Source of the DNA: 3107 sp965216225
Lineage (GTDB): Bacteria; Pseudomonadota; Alphaproteobacteria; Rhodobacterales; Rhodobacteraceae
Direction: 5' to 3'
Assembly (NCBI GenBank): GCA_965216225.1
Contig: CBDCFF010000030.1
Location: 1-64,000 of the forward strand
Length of the DNA: 64,000 nucleotides
A program made the position numbers and the translations under genes. Shown piece after piece: positions 46,282 through 54,732 of the stretch (its first letter is position 1; each line of letters starts with the position of its first letter). The notes under the pieces are model-generated. The model had not been told where the DNA came from. It saw nothing but the letters and a program-made list of their open reading frames with translations, and did not search any database.

Positions 46282-47547
46282 ATGAAAGACAGCGACACGA
46301 TCACCGGCATCATGCACGATCTGGGACGCCGCGCCAGGGGCGCTGCCGCCGGGTTGGGATTTGCCGCGCCCGAGGCAAAGGCGACAGCGCTGAACGGCGC
46401 CGCGCATATCCTGTGGAAACGGCGTGGCGAACTGAGTGCGGCAAACGCGATGGATATGGATTTCGGGCGGCAAAAAGGGCTGAGCGACGCGATGCTCGAT
46501 CGGCTGATGCTGGATGAGGCGCGGATCGAGGCGATTGCCTGCGGTTTGCGCGCCGTGGCCGGTCAGCAGGATCCGGTGGGCGCGGTGATGGCGGAATGGA
46601 CCCGGCCAAACGGGTTGCGCATAAGGCGGGTGCGGACGCCTCTGGGGGTGATCGGCGTTATCTATGAAAGCCGCCCGAACGTGACGGCGGATGCGGGCGC
46701 GCTGTGCCTGAAGGCGGGCAACGCGGTGATTCTGCGGGGCGGTTCCGAGAGTTTTCACTCCTCCCGCATCATTCACGAATGCCTGCAAGAGGGCCTGCGG
46801 CAAGCGGACCTTCCGGCGGATGCGATTCAGCGCGTGCCCACGCGCGACCGGGCGGCGGTGTCGGAAATGCTGAAGATGACCGATCACATGGATGTCATTG
46901 TTCCGCGCGGCGGCAAGGGGCTGGTGGGCCTCGTGCAACGAGAGGCGCGGGTGCCGGTCTTTGCCCACCTAGAAGGGATCGTGCATATCTACATCGACAG
47001 GGATGCGGACCCGGAAAAGGCGCGCCGCGTCGTGATGAACGCCAAGACCCGGCGCACCGGCATCTGCGGGGCGGCGGAATGTCTGCTGATCCACCGGGAG
47101 ATTGCGCAGTCGCTGGGCACCGACATCCTGCGTGATCTGATCGCCGCAGATGTCGAGGTGCGCGCCGACGAAGCCCTGCAAGGCGTTGACGGCACGATCC
47201 CGGCGACCGGGGCTGACTGGGGACGCGAATATCTGGACAGCATCATTGCCGCGCGGGTGGTCGCGGATGTGGACGCTGCCATCGCGCATATCCGCCGGTA
47301 CGGTTCTTCGCACACGGATTGTGTGATCACCGAGGATCAGGCCGCCGCCGACCGGTTCATGACCCGGCTCGACAGCGCGATCCTGATGCACAACGCCTCC
47401 ACCCAATTCGCGGATGGCGGAGAGTTCGGCATGGGCGCGGAGATCGGGATCGCCACCGGCAGGCTGCACGCGCGCGGGCCGGTGGGGGCGGAACAACTGA
47501 CCAGTTTCAAATACCTTGTCAGCGGTGACGGCGCAGTGCGGGCCTGA
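46282..47547 (+). CDS. proA: gamma-glutamyl phosphate reductase
   Basis: A 421-residue NADPH enzyme that reduces glutamyl phosphate to the semialdehyde in proline synthesis. It belongs to the aldehyde dehydrogenase fold: [20 protein letters not shown] and [13 protein letters not shown] are in the coenzyme domain, and the catalytic cysteine is in [16 protein letters not shown]-terminal [23 protein letters not shown] sequence reads [18 protein letters not shown]. The ATG at 46282 with AAGGA upstream is preferred; an earlier ATG at 46264 would add six residues. Confidence 0.96.
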   Translation: MKDSDTITGIMHDLGRRARGAAAGLGFAAPEAKATALNGAAHILWKRRGELSAANAMDMDFGRQKGLSDAMLDRLMLDEARIEAIACGLRAVAGQQDPVGAVMAEWTRPNGLRIRRVRTPLGVIGVIYESRPNVTADAGALCLKAGNAVILRGGSESFHSSRIIHECLQEGLRQADLPADAIQRVPTRDRAAVSEMLKMTDHMDVIVPRGGKGLVGLVQREARVPVFAHLEGIVHIYIDRDADPEKARRVVMNAKTRRTGICGAAECLLIHREIAQSLGTDILRDLIAADVEVRADEALQGVDGTIPATGADWGREYLDSIIAARVVADVDAAIAHIRRYGSSHTDCVITEDQAAADRFMTRLDSAILMHNASTQFADGGEFGMGAEIGIATGRLHARGPVGAEQLTSFKYLVSGDGAVRA

Positions 47548-47557
47548 CGCCTGACGC

Positions 47558-48160
47558 TCAGAACCGGATTGCGACTGCCCCCTCTGACCTGTCGAGGGTC
47601 AGAACGACGCCGCAATCATCTGCCGCGTTTCTGATCAGGGCGAACTGAATATCCGCCGGGTGCAGGGGTTCCGTCAGGGTTCCGCCTGTCAGGAGCGACC
47701 AGAGTTGCGGGTCAATGCGGAGTTTGTCGCCCTGCCCGGTGACGCACCAGCCGCCATTCTTGTGGCGGATGGTGATTTCCCCGCCGAAAGGCAGGGCCCG
47801 TTCCAGACATTGAATCAACAGGAAAATCAATCGAACAACCGGGCGGCCGGGATTGCCTGCATCCTGCCATGCGATGCGAACGCGCGAGGATCTGGCGTAA
47901 TTGCCGATGATCGCAATGACATCCTGCACCGGAATCTGCTGGCCATCGGGGGCCGCGCCGAATGCTAGGCGGAAAAAGCCGATTCGGGCGTTCGCGTTTT
48001 CGACGCTTTCCCGGATCAGCGTCAGTTCCGGCGTTTCCGGTACGCCGGAAAGTGACAAAAGCTCCAGCCCATTGCCAATGGCGCCCAATGGGCTGATAAG
48101 ATCGTGACAAATCCGCGATCCCAGAAGGGAAGCAAGGTTGATATTCGCTGTAACTGTCAT
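47558..48160 (-). CDS. ChpT-like histidine phosphotransferase
   Basis: A 200-residue protein related to Caulobacter ChpT, which passes phosphate from CckA to CtrA and CpdR. The conserved phosphorylatable histidine lies in LLGSRICHDLISPLGAIGNG near residue 20, in a two-helix dimerisation domain. The C-terminal part (about 85-200) is a degenerate GHKL-like ATPase fold that does not need ATP. The start MTVTANINLASL at 48160 gives the right length. It is divergent from the DUF3553 gene, with only 21 bases between the two starts. It probably belongs to the cell-cycle or motility CtrA relay. Confidence 0.85.
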   Translation of the reverse strand: MTVTANINLASLLGSRICHDLISPLGAIGNGLELLSLSGVPETPELTLIRESVENANARIGFFRLAFGAAPDGQQIPVQDVIAIIGNYARSSRVRIAWQDAGNPGRPVVRLIFLLIQCLERALPFGGEITIRHKNGGWCVTGQGDKLRIDPQLWSLLTGGTLTEPLHPADIQFALIRNAADDCGVVLTLDRSEGAVAIRF

Positions 48161-48181
48161 CCTGTCCTGCCGGAGTATGCA

Positions 48182-48382
48182 ATGAACGATCCGAATGCAC
48201 TGCTGGAACCCGGTATGCTGGTCAGACATCCGCAGCAGCCGGATTGGGGCATCGGACAGGTACAATCCTGCATCGACGGTAAATTAACCGTTAATTTCGA
48301 ACATGCGGGTAAAGTTGTGATCAACACCGGACGAATCACCGTGGAAATGGTCCCTAGGCAACCCTTGACGCCGCAGCGGTAA
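48182..48382 (+). CDS. DUF3553 family small protein
   Basis: A 66-residue protein of the DUF3553 family, recognised by LLEPGMLVRHPQQPDWGIGQ and VQSCIDGKLTVNFEHAGKV. The fold is predicted to be an SH3-like beta barrel resembling the CarD/UvrD C-terminal Tudor-like domains. Function unknown. It lies between chpT, read in the opposite direction, and olsB. Confidence 0.85.
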   Translation: MNDPNALLEPGMLVRHPQQPDWGIGQVQSCIDGKLTVNFEHAGKVVINTGRITVEMVPRQPLTPQR

Positions 48383-48474
48383 CGGGTCCGGTCTGCTATT
48401 GCAATGCCGGGGTGCAGGCCATAAAAGCTGATCATACTCGCAGATCGTTCCGAAAAACAGGAACCGCGCCGACA

Positions 48475-49254
48475 ATGACCGGCAAAGACCCGAAGTTTGA
48501 CATACGACTGGCAAGGGGTGAGGCGGATGTCCTGTCGGCCCAGCGCCTGCGTTATGCGGTGTTTGTCGAGGAACTGGGCGGCGATGGCGAACTTGTCGAT
48601 CACGCAAACCGCTTGGAACGGGACGCTTTCGACCCCTATTTCGATCATCTGATCCTGATTGATCGCCGGCGAGAGACGGCGCGGCTTGATCATGTCGTGG
48701 GCGTTTATCGCCTGATGCGGGCGGATCAGGCAGAGGCCATGGGCCATTTTTATTCCGATGATGAATATGATCTGACGGCGCTGAAGAACTCTGGCCGCAA
48801 GCTGCTGGAACTGGGGCGATCCTGTCTGCACCCCGATTATCGCGGCGGCCCGGCGATGTTTCATTTGTGGAACGCACTGGCGGAATATGTTCGGAAACAC
48901 CAGGTCGAGGTTCTGTTCGGTGTCGCGAGTTTCCACGGAACGGATCCGGAACCGATTGCCGAATCCCTGTCCTATCTGCACCACAATCACCTGGCGCCGC
49001 CGGATTTGCGGGTGCGCGCCGCAACCGGGCAGTTTCAGAGCATGGACCTGATCGCCCCCGGCCACATCGACCGCAAGCGCGCCATGGTCGGTATGCCGAC
49101 GCTGATCAAGGCCTATCTTCGCCTCGGCGGCATGGTGGGCGAGGGCGCCTTTGTCGATCGCGCCTTCAACACCACCGATGTGTGCCTGCTGATGGATACC
49201 CAACGGCTTAATCCCCGGCAGCGGGATCTTTATGTGCGGGGGCGCAACGCTTGA
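48475..49254 (+). CDS. olsB: ornithine lipid synthase, N-acyltransferase OlsB
   Basis: A 259-residue GNAT-like acyltransferase that moves a 3-hydroxyacyl chain from acyl carrier protein to the alpha-amine of ornithine, giving lyso-ornithine lipid. Signature parts are LRYAVFVEELGGDGELVDH, GVYRLMRADQAEAMG and LELGRSCLHPDYRGGPAMF. The ATG at 48475 gives the expected N-terminus. Its TGA overlaps the region of the olsA start, so the two genes form a coupled pair that makes phosphorus-free membrane lipids. Confidence 0.93.
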   Translation: MTGKDPKFDIRLARGEADVLSAQRLRYAVFVEELGGDGELVDHANRLERDAFDPYFDHLILIDRRRETARLDHVVGVYRLMRADQAEAMGHFYSDDEYDLTALKNSGRKLLELGRSCLHPDYRGGPAMFHLWNALAEYVRKHQVEVLFGVASFHGTDPEPIAESLSYLHHNHLAPPDLRVRAATGQFQSMDLIAPGHIDRKRAMVGMPTLIKAYLRLGGMVGEGAFVDRAFNTTDVCLLMDTQRLNPRQRDLYVRGRNA

Positions 49255-49256
49255 AC

Positions 49257-50105
49257 ATGACCTGGAACGCGCCGGAGCCGGAAGTGCAGCGGATCAGCGC
49301 GCCCGGATGGTTGCGCGCCGTATCGCGGGGCGCGGCATTGGGCCTCATTACCTTCGGCTGCCTCGGACTCCTGCTTTTGCTCAGGGCTGTCGAACGGCCG
49401 GTTTTCGGCATCCGCCGTCCGATCACGCCTTACATCACGCAGTTCGTGTGCAGGTCGGCCTTCGTCATCCTTGGCATCCGATACCGGCAGAGCGGCGAGG
49501 CGATGCGCGGGCAGGGGGCGGTGGTGTCGAACCATGCGTCATGGCTGGACATATTTTCGCTCAATGCGCGCAAACGCATCTGTTTCGTGGCAAAGGCAGA
49601 GGTGGCGCGCTGGCCGGGGATCGGCTGGCTGGCCCGTGCGACCGGTACGGTTTTCATCCGACGCGATTCGAAAGAGGCGGGCGCGCAGGTCAAAGTGTTC
49701 GGTGAGCGCCTGGCCGCAGGCCACAAACTGTTGTTTTTTCCAGAGGGGACATCCACCGATGGATTGAGGGTTTTACCTTTTAAGTCAACGCTTTTCGCAG
49801 CATTCTTCACAAATGATCCGGGCGCGGACATGAATGTGCAGCCGGTTACGCTGGTCTATCGCGCACCAGATGGGCAGCCTGCGAATTTCTATGGCTGGTG
49901 GGGCGACATGGATTTTGTCCCGCACCTGCTGAAAACGCTGGCCGCACCGAAACAGGGCAGTGTCGAACTGGTGTGTCACGCCCCGGTCAGAGTGTCCGAT
50001 TTCGCCGACCGCAAGGCGCTGGCGCTTTATTGCGAAAAGGCGGTGCGCAGCGGGCTCGATCCCGCCTTTCACAGGGTCACAGGCGACGCACTTTCAATTC
50101 CGTGA
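49257..50105 (+). CDS. olsA: lyso-ornithine lipid O-acyltransferase OlsA
   Basis: A 282-residue membrane-associated acyltransferase of the PlsC family that finishes ornithine lipid by acylating the hydroxyl group. One hydrophobic helix lies at about 28-46. The catalytic HX4D box is NHASWLD (His93, Asp98) and the second motif is FFPEGTSTDG. The ATG at 49257 follows the olsB stop by two bases. Its 3' end overlaps the 3' end of the converging CorC-like gene by 29 bases. Confidence 0.93.
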   Translation: MTWNAPEPEVQRISAPGWLRAVSRGAALGLITFGCLGLLLLLRAVERPVFGIRRPITPYITQFVCRSAFVILGIRYRQSGEAMRGQGAVVSNHASWLDIFSLNARKRICFVAKAEVARWPGIGWLARATGTVFIRRDSKEAGAQVKVFGERLAAGHKLLFFPEGTSTDGLRVLPFKSTLFAAFFTNDPGADMNVQPVTLVYRAPDGQPANFYGWWGDMDFVPHLLKTLAAPKQGSVELVCHAPVRVSDFADRKALALYCEKAVRSGLDPAFHRVTGDALSIP

Positions 50106-51363
50106 TCCGGTTGCTTTCGCGCCTGATGACCTCGAACCGGAAGCCATGGAAACTGAACACCTGACCTGCGGTCGGGATCATCTGCGCCTCGTGAATCACC
50201 AGCCCGGCCACGGTGTTGGCCTCATCATCCGGCAGTGACCAGTCGGCGGCGCGGTTCAGGTCGCGGATGGTCATGGCCCCGTCGATCAGGAAATACCCGT
50301 CCGCGGTACGGCGCAGTTCCGGGTCTTCGTTGCTGTCGAATTCGTCGGTGATTTCTCCGACGATTTCTTCGAGGATGTCTTCCAGCGTGATCAGACCGCG
50401 CAGGGCGCCGTATTCATCCACCACCAGCGCAAAATGCGTATGGCGACGAAGGAACTGGCGCATCTGATCGTCGAGCGTCGTGGTTTCCGGCACGAAATAG
50501 GGCGTCATCGCCACGTCGAGAACGTTGAAGTTCCTCAACTCGTTCGCCGTTGCCTTGCCGCCGCGGCGCAGACGGTCCATTTCACGCAGCAGGTTCTTGG
50601 CATGGACGATGCCGACGACGTTTTCCGGCTCTCCGCTGTATATCGGCAAACGTGTATGCGGGGAGGCCAGGCATTGCGACAGGATCGCCTCCGGCGCGTT
50701 TGACACGTCGATCATCTCGATATGTGAACGGTGAAGCATGATTTCATCCACCGTGCGGTCGGCAAGGTCGAGCGCGCCCAGAATGCGGTCGCGATCCTCC
50801 TTTTCCACCATCCCTTCGGAATGGCCGAGCGTGATTGTGCCCGCAATTTCTTCCCGAACCGCCATGATTCGGCTGTCCGGGTCGGTCTTGACGCCGAAAA
50901 GGGCAAGGAACAGACGGACCAGAACGCGGACGAAGGACACGACCGGAGAAAAGACAACTATGACGGACGAGATAACCGGCGATACCCTTGAGGCGGCGGT
51001 TTCCGGGTTGGTGATTGCATAGGTTTTGGGCAGAACCTCGGCAAGGATCAGAACCAGCATCGTCATGACAAGGGTGGCGAGCGCGACGCCGCTTTCACCG
51101 AAAAGCCGCGTGAAAAGAGCCGTTGCAAGCGATGTCGCAAGGATGTTGACCAGATTGTTGCCAAGCAGCACCGCGCCGATCAGACGCTCATTGTCTTCGG
51201 TGACTTTCAGGGCAAGTTCCGCGCCGCGTTCCCCCTTGTCGGCGCGGGTGCGCAGCTTGCCGCGCGACGCAGCGGTCAGCGCGGTTTCCGACCCCGAGAA
51301 GAATGCGGACAGCAGCAGCAGCGCCGCAATGGCCCCGCAGGTTATCCAGAACGCTGTATCCAT
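50077..51363 (-). CDS. CorC/HlyC-family membrane protein (CNNM-CBS-CorC_HlyC)
   Basis: A 428-residue protein. The N-terminal DUF21/CNNM membrane domain has helices at about 8-30, 62-85 and 93-112 with the SGSETALTAASRGKLRTRAD motif. Two CBS domains follow (about 205-330; PHTRLPIYSGEPENVVGIVH) and then the CorC_HlyC domain (DGYFLIDGAMTIRDLN). Such proteins act in magnesium and cobalt homeostasis, probably as ion transporters; the hemolysin name is historical. It converges on olsA and lies upstream of, and is opposite to nothing else, with xerD on the same strand 102 bases before it. Confidence 0.9.
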   Translation of the reverse strand: MDTAFWITCGAIAALLLLSAFFSGSETALTAASRGKLRTRADKGERGAELALKVTEDNERLIGAVLLGNNLVNILATSLATALFTRLFGESGVALATLVMTMLVLILAEVLPKTYAITNPETAASRVSPVISSVIVVFSPVVSFVRVLVRLFLALFGVKTDPDSRIMAVREEIAGTITLGHSEGMVEKEDRDRILGALDLADRTVDEIMLHRSHIEMIDVSNAPEAILSQCLASPHTRLPIYSGEPENVVGIVHAKNLLREMDRLRRGGKATANELRNFNVLDVAMTPYFVPETTTLDDQMRQFLRRHTHFALVVDEYGALRGLITLEDILEEIVGEITDEFDSNEDPELRRTADGYFLIDGAMTIRDLNRAADWSLPDDEANTVAGLVIHEAQMIPTAGQVFSFHGFRFEVIRRESNRITELKVRRL

Positions 51364-51412
51364 GCCTGTTCGTTCCTGTCCTTCGGTGGTCCGGCCATCA
51401 TTGGCCGCAACA

Positions 51413-51430
51413 CGTCTATAGATATAGACG
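51413..51430. promoter_or_regulatory. perfect palindrome between xerD and the CorC-like gene
   Basis: CGTCTATA and TATAGACG flank a GA spacer at 51413-51430. It lies 50-67 bases upstream of the CorC-like start, next to a TTGTCG sequence on the minus strand, so it may overlap that gene's promoter as an operator. It could also act as a short hairpin after xerD. Confidence 0.45.
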
Positions 51431-51465
51431 ACAATCGGGTCGCGTACATAGCCCGGTCTGCCCGC

Positions 51466-52398
51466 TCAGTTCCGGTTTCGGACAAGCGGGTGATGGGTTT
51501 CGAGCAAATCGCGCAGATGTCCGTCCAGCACATGCGTGTAGATTTCGGTCGTGGCCAGATTCGCGTGTCCCAGCATGGTCTGGATCGCCCGCAGATCAGC
51601 GCCATTGGCCAGAAGATGGGTCGCGAAGGCGTGGCGCAGAACGTGGGGCGTGACGCTTTTCGTGTTCAGACCGGCGGCGGCGGTCAGGTTTTTCAAAAAC
51701 AGAAAGAAACCCTGGCGGGTCATGTGACCGGCGCGGGCGCGCGATGGAAACAGGAAACGCGATGCAGGTCTGTTGTCGGCCCGTTTTTCCTCTTCTTCTT
51801 CATTCCGCACCATGAGCCAGGCCCGCAGGGCGTCACGCGCCGGTGGCGAGAGCGGAACCATGCGTTCCTTGCCGCCCTTTCCGGCGATCAGGATCATGCG
51901 CGGATCGCCGCTGACGGAGGCCACCGGCAGGCTGACGAGTTCACTGACCCTGAGACCGGTCGCATAGAGGATTTCCATCAGACAGGTCGCCCGCAATCTG
52001 TCATGGCGGTTATTGCCAAGGGATCGCGCGGTTTCGAGGAGTTTTCCCACCTCCGCCTCGCTGAGCGTACAGGGCAGCTTTTTCGTCGAACCGGGGCCAC
52101 GAATTTGCAGGGTCGGGTTATCCTGACGCCAGCCCTCCTGAAAGGCGAACCTGAAGAGTTGCCGGATCGACGAAAGGCGTCGCGCCCGCGTCGCGTGAGA
52201 GAGCCCTTCGGCATTGCAGTCAACAAGGTAGGATTCGACATCCTGGCGGGTCAGGCCGGCAAAGGCGCGTTGTTTCGCGGCGCACCATTCGCTGAAATTC
52301 AACAGGTCGTGGCCATAAGCCAGAAGCGTGTTCCGGGAGGCATTCAGTTCCGCCGCCTGTGCATCGAGAAAGGCGGATATCCAGCGTTCATGAGTCAT
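51466..52398 (-). CDS. xerD: tyrosine recombinase XerD
   Basis: A 310-residue site-specific recombinase that with XerC resolves chromosome dimers at dif. The N-terminal SAM-like DNA-binding domain covers about 1-90. The catalytic residues are visible: Arg150 (ATGLRVSEL), Lys174 (AGKGGKER), His252 and Arg255 (PHVLRHAFATH), His278 (MLGHANL) and Tyr287 (EIYTHV). An acidic stretch EEEEEKR near residue 200 is a small insertion. Its start overlaps the stop of the upstream secreted-protein gene by ATGA. XerD rather than XerC is chosen by sequence feel; the pair is hard to separate by eye. Confidence 0.88.
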   Translation of the reverse strand: MTHERWISAFLDAQAAELNASRNTLLAYGHDLLNFSEWCAAKQRAFAGLTRQDVESYLVDCNAEGLSHATRARRLSSIRQLFRFAFQEGWRQDNPTLQIRGPGSTKKLPCTLSEAEVGKLLETARSLGNNRHDRLRATCLMEILYATGLRVSELVSLPVASVSGDPRMILIAGKGGKERMVPLSPPARDALRAWLMVRNEEEEEKRADNRPASRFLFPSRARAGHMTRQGFFLFLKNLTAAAGLNTKSVTPHVLRHAFATHLLANGADLRAIQTMLGHANLATTEIYTHVLDGHLRDLLETHHPLVRNRN

Positions 52399-53957
52399 CG
52401 GGCATCCGCATCCATGATCAGAAATTGCAATGCCGCCAGCCGCGCGGTGTTTTCCAGTCCCACATGGCGCAGGAGCCTCAGGGAGCGGGCGACGAGATCG
52501 AGGTCGCCGTCGCGACCGGCGGTAAAGTCCTGCGCCGCGTGCAATATTGCCTCACCCAACCGGCCATCGCGCAGCAGCAGCCGGTATTCCAGGCCCGGCA
52601 GCGCCCCGTCGAACCCATCCCGAACCGCCTGAATGCGCGGGTCCGCAAGCGGCGCGACACTGGTGGGGCGGCCCTGCGCCAATGCCATCAGGAAGGTCAT
52701 CCGCGCATCGGGCGCATCAGGCAGTGATAGCCGCTCGTCAGCGAAGTGATCGGACAGAAGAACGAGATGAAAGGCGATTTTGCTTGCAGCGCCCCGAAGC
52801 GGCAGTTGCAGGAGGTCGCCTGCATGGAGATCGGCCAACACGTACTCCATGCCAGCGCGCCGCATCATGGCATGGGCATCGGGCAGGGCGCGCGCAATCG
52901 CATTGGCATCGCCGGTGCGAATGGCGCGATCGAGCCGCTGAAACACGCGCACCCTGTCCCAGATGCCGCCGGATGCCGCCGGGCTGCGTTCGGAATAGAT
53001 GTCGCGCAGCTTCTGCGAAGGGATTGCATGTGCCCGGATCAGCCTTTCCGCCGCTTTCAGGCGCGCTTTCCAACCGACAATCGGACGCAGATCGGCCTGA
53101 GCGAAAGCGCGGGGCAGGGTTGTCGTGGGGATCGATTCGCCGATTGCCTCGTATATCCGGAAGATCAGCGGTGACGGATGGGCGGGGGGGGCTGCCTGCG
53201 GCTCGTCCTCAAAGAGGTACGGATCAAGAAAACGCGCGATCAGGTCATGGTCGCCTGCGGATATGACATCCAGAACTTCGGCGGAATTAAGCGTCAGCGC
53301 CGCCGCAGTCCAGTCACCGTTGCGGGCGAGGCAGAATATTCTGGCCTGATAGGTTGGCGCAAAATCCCCGCTGTCGCGCATCGCATCGCAGGCGTGACTC
53401 TCGGCGCCGGTCAGCAAGGAGATGTCGAACCAGCGTCGAAACAGGTCCGGTGACCTGAAACCGGCAGCGCCAAGCAGCGCGTTCGCGTCGTCCAGCGCGC
53501 CAAGATCAAGCAATGCGTCAAGGCGCGCCAGGAAAAGAACGCCGTCGCTTTCCAGGGGCGGCACGGTCGAGGCCAGCAGCAGATTGCGCTGAAGCCGGGC
53601 GATGGCGGGCAATGTGTCGGCCATCCCGGCCTTCGCGATCAACGCGGCGATGGTCCTGCTTTCGCCGGTGCCCCAGACGGAGGCAGGCAGGCCGAGTTCC
53701 TGCGGCGCGATGACGCCAATGGAATCCCGGCTGACGGCATCGAGCGGCCTGACGGTGATTTCCTCGATGGCGGCGCTGTCGGTGATGTCGCCTTGCGGCG
53801 CCGGAACGGCGGGGGATTCGAGAATGCTCTCGGACAGCCAGTCAATCGCGGAAAGCGGCGTCTGCGCGTGGCCGGCAGGCGCAAGGCCCAGTGCCAGCGT
53901 ACACAATGACACCCCCGCGCTATTCCGCATCGAGCGTAACCGGAACCTGAATCTCAT
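52395..53957 (-). CDS. secreted protein of unknown function, 520 residues
   Basis: The N-terminus is a Sec signal peptide (GVSLCTLALGLAPAGHAQ), so the mature protein should be periplasmic. The rest is Ala/Leu/Asp-rich and predicted to be mostly helical, with repeat-like segments such as LFLARLDALLDLGALDDANA that suggest an alpha-solenoid. No catalytic motif is recognised. The start is either at 53957 or at the ATG at 53930, which fits the signal peptide equally well. It overlaps xerD by four bases and follows a 44-residue membrane-protein gene, so the three form an operon. Confidence 0.75.
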   Translation of the reverse strand: MRFRFRLRSMRNSAGVSLCTLALGLAPAGHAQTPLSAIDWLSESILESPAVPAPQGDITDSAAIEEITVRPLDAVSRDSIGVIAPQELGLPASVWGTGESRTIAALIAKAGMADTLPAIARLQRNLLLASTVPPLESDGVLFLARLDALLDLGALDDANALLGAAGFRSPDLFRRWFDISLLTGAESHACDAMRDSGDFAPTYQARIFCLARNGDWTAAALTLNSAEVLDVISAGDHDLIARFLDPYLFEDEPQAAPPAHPSPLIFRIYEAIGESIPTTTLPRAFAQADLRPIVGWKARLKAAERLIRAHAIPSQKLRDIYSERSPAASGGIWDRVRVFQRLDRAIRTGDANAIARALPDAHAMMRRAGMEYVLADLHAGDLLQLPLRGAASKIAFHLVLLSDHFADERLSLPDAPDARMTFLMALAQGRPTSVAPLADPRIQAVRDGFDGALPGLEYRLLLRDGRLGEAILHAAQDFTAGRDGDLDLVARSLRLLRHVGLENTARLAALQFLIMDADAR

Positions 53958-54054
53958 GCGTTTCCGGGGTCAGATTGCCCAGATACGCATATCCGACCAG
54001 GCCGATGAACCCGGACAGGATCAGGAAGATCAGGAATTTCAGCAAGCGCCGCAT
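53920..54054 (-). CDS. 44-residue single-pass membrane protein
   Basis: A short frame MRRLLKFLIFLILSGFIGLV continues with GYAYLGNLTP and ends in an acidic tail (LDAE). It has a basic N-terminus, one membrane helix at about residues 5-26 and a short periplasmic C-terminus. It lies just upstream of and slightly overlaps the secreted 520-residue protein gene on the same strand. The hydrophobic pattern, clean start and coupling support a real gene, although no ribosome site is obvious. Function unknown; a membrane anchor or partner for the downstream protein is possible. Confidence 0.6.
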   Translation of the reverse strand: MRRLLKFLIFLILSGFIGLVGYAYLGNLTPETHEIQVPVTLDAE

Positions 54055-54152
54055 GTTCGGGGCCTTTGTTGTTTCTGCCTCGGGGGCCGCACTCTCGACG
54101 ACCTTGCCGAACCCCTGTATAGCCTTTTCGGCGGGATCGCGCCATTCGGGGC

Positions 54153-54731
54153 GTGAAAGAATTTTCTGATCGGGGCCGTGCCGCTTTGAGCCTGAAACTG
54201 AAAAAGACGATTGTGCTGGTCGGCATGATGGGGGCGGGCAAGACAGCCGTCGGCAAAATGCTTGCCGCGTATCTTGGTGCGCCGTTTCTGGATTCGGACG
54301 CGGAAATCGAACGGGCGGCCAACATGACCATTGCCGAAATATTCGAACGCGACGGAGAGCCCTTTTTCAGGGATCGCGAGAGCGAGGTCATTTCCCGCCT
54401 TCTGGATGACGAGCGCGGCGTTCTGTCCACTGGCGGCGGCACATTTCTGCTGACCCGCAATCGCAGGCTGATCCGCGACAAGGGGCTGTCTGTCTGGCTG
54501 CGCGGCGATCTGGATTTGCTCTGGTCGCGGGTGCGCCACAAGAACACCAGGCCGCTTTTGCGAACGGATGATCCCTATCGCACCCTGAAAGAGCTGTATG
54601 AGCAGCGGGTTCCGCTCTACGCTCTGGCCGGGATCGCCGTGGATGCGGATAAGGCGTACAGTATCGAAGATATGGCCATGACGGTGATAGAGGCCCTGAA
54701 AACGGGTTCCGACGTATTGGAGGAATGCTGA
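54153..54731 (+). CDS. aroK: shikimate kinase
   Basis: A 192-residue kinase (shorter if the later start is used) that phosphorylates shikimate in aromatic amino acid synthesis. Walker A GMMGAGKTAVGK, the shikimate-binding DSDAEIE and the FFRDRESEVI, then STGGGTFLL segments are present. The start is uncertain: GTG at 54153 or TTG at 54186 (MSLKLKKTIVLVG); neither has a strong ribosome site. It is followed by aroB after one base, forming an aroKB operon divergent from the small-membrane-protein operon. Confidence 0.94.
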   Translation: MKEFSDRGRAALSLKLKKTIVLVGMMGAGKTAVGKMLAAYLGAPFLDSDAEIERAANMTIAEIFERDGEPFFRDRESEVISRLLDDERGVLSTGGGTFLLTRNRRLIRDKGLSVWLRGDLDLLWSRVRHKNTRPLLRTDDPYRTLKELYEQRVPLYALAGIAVDADKAYSIEDMAMTVIEALKTGSDVLEEC

Positions 54732-54732
54732 C

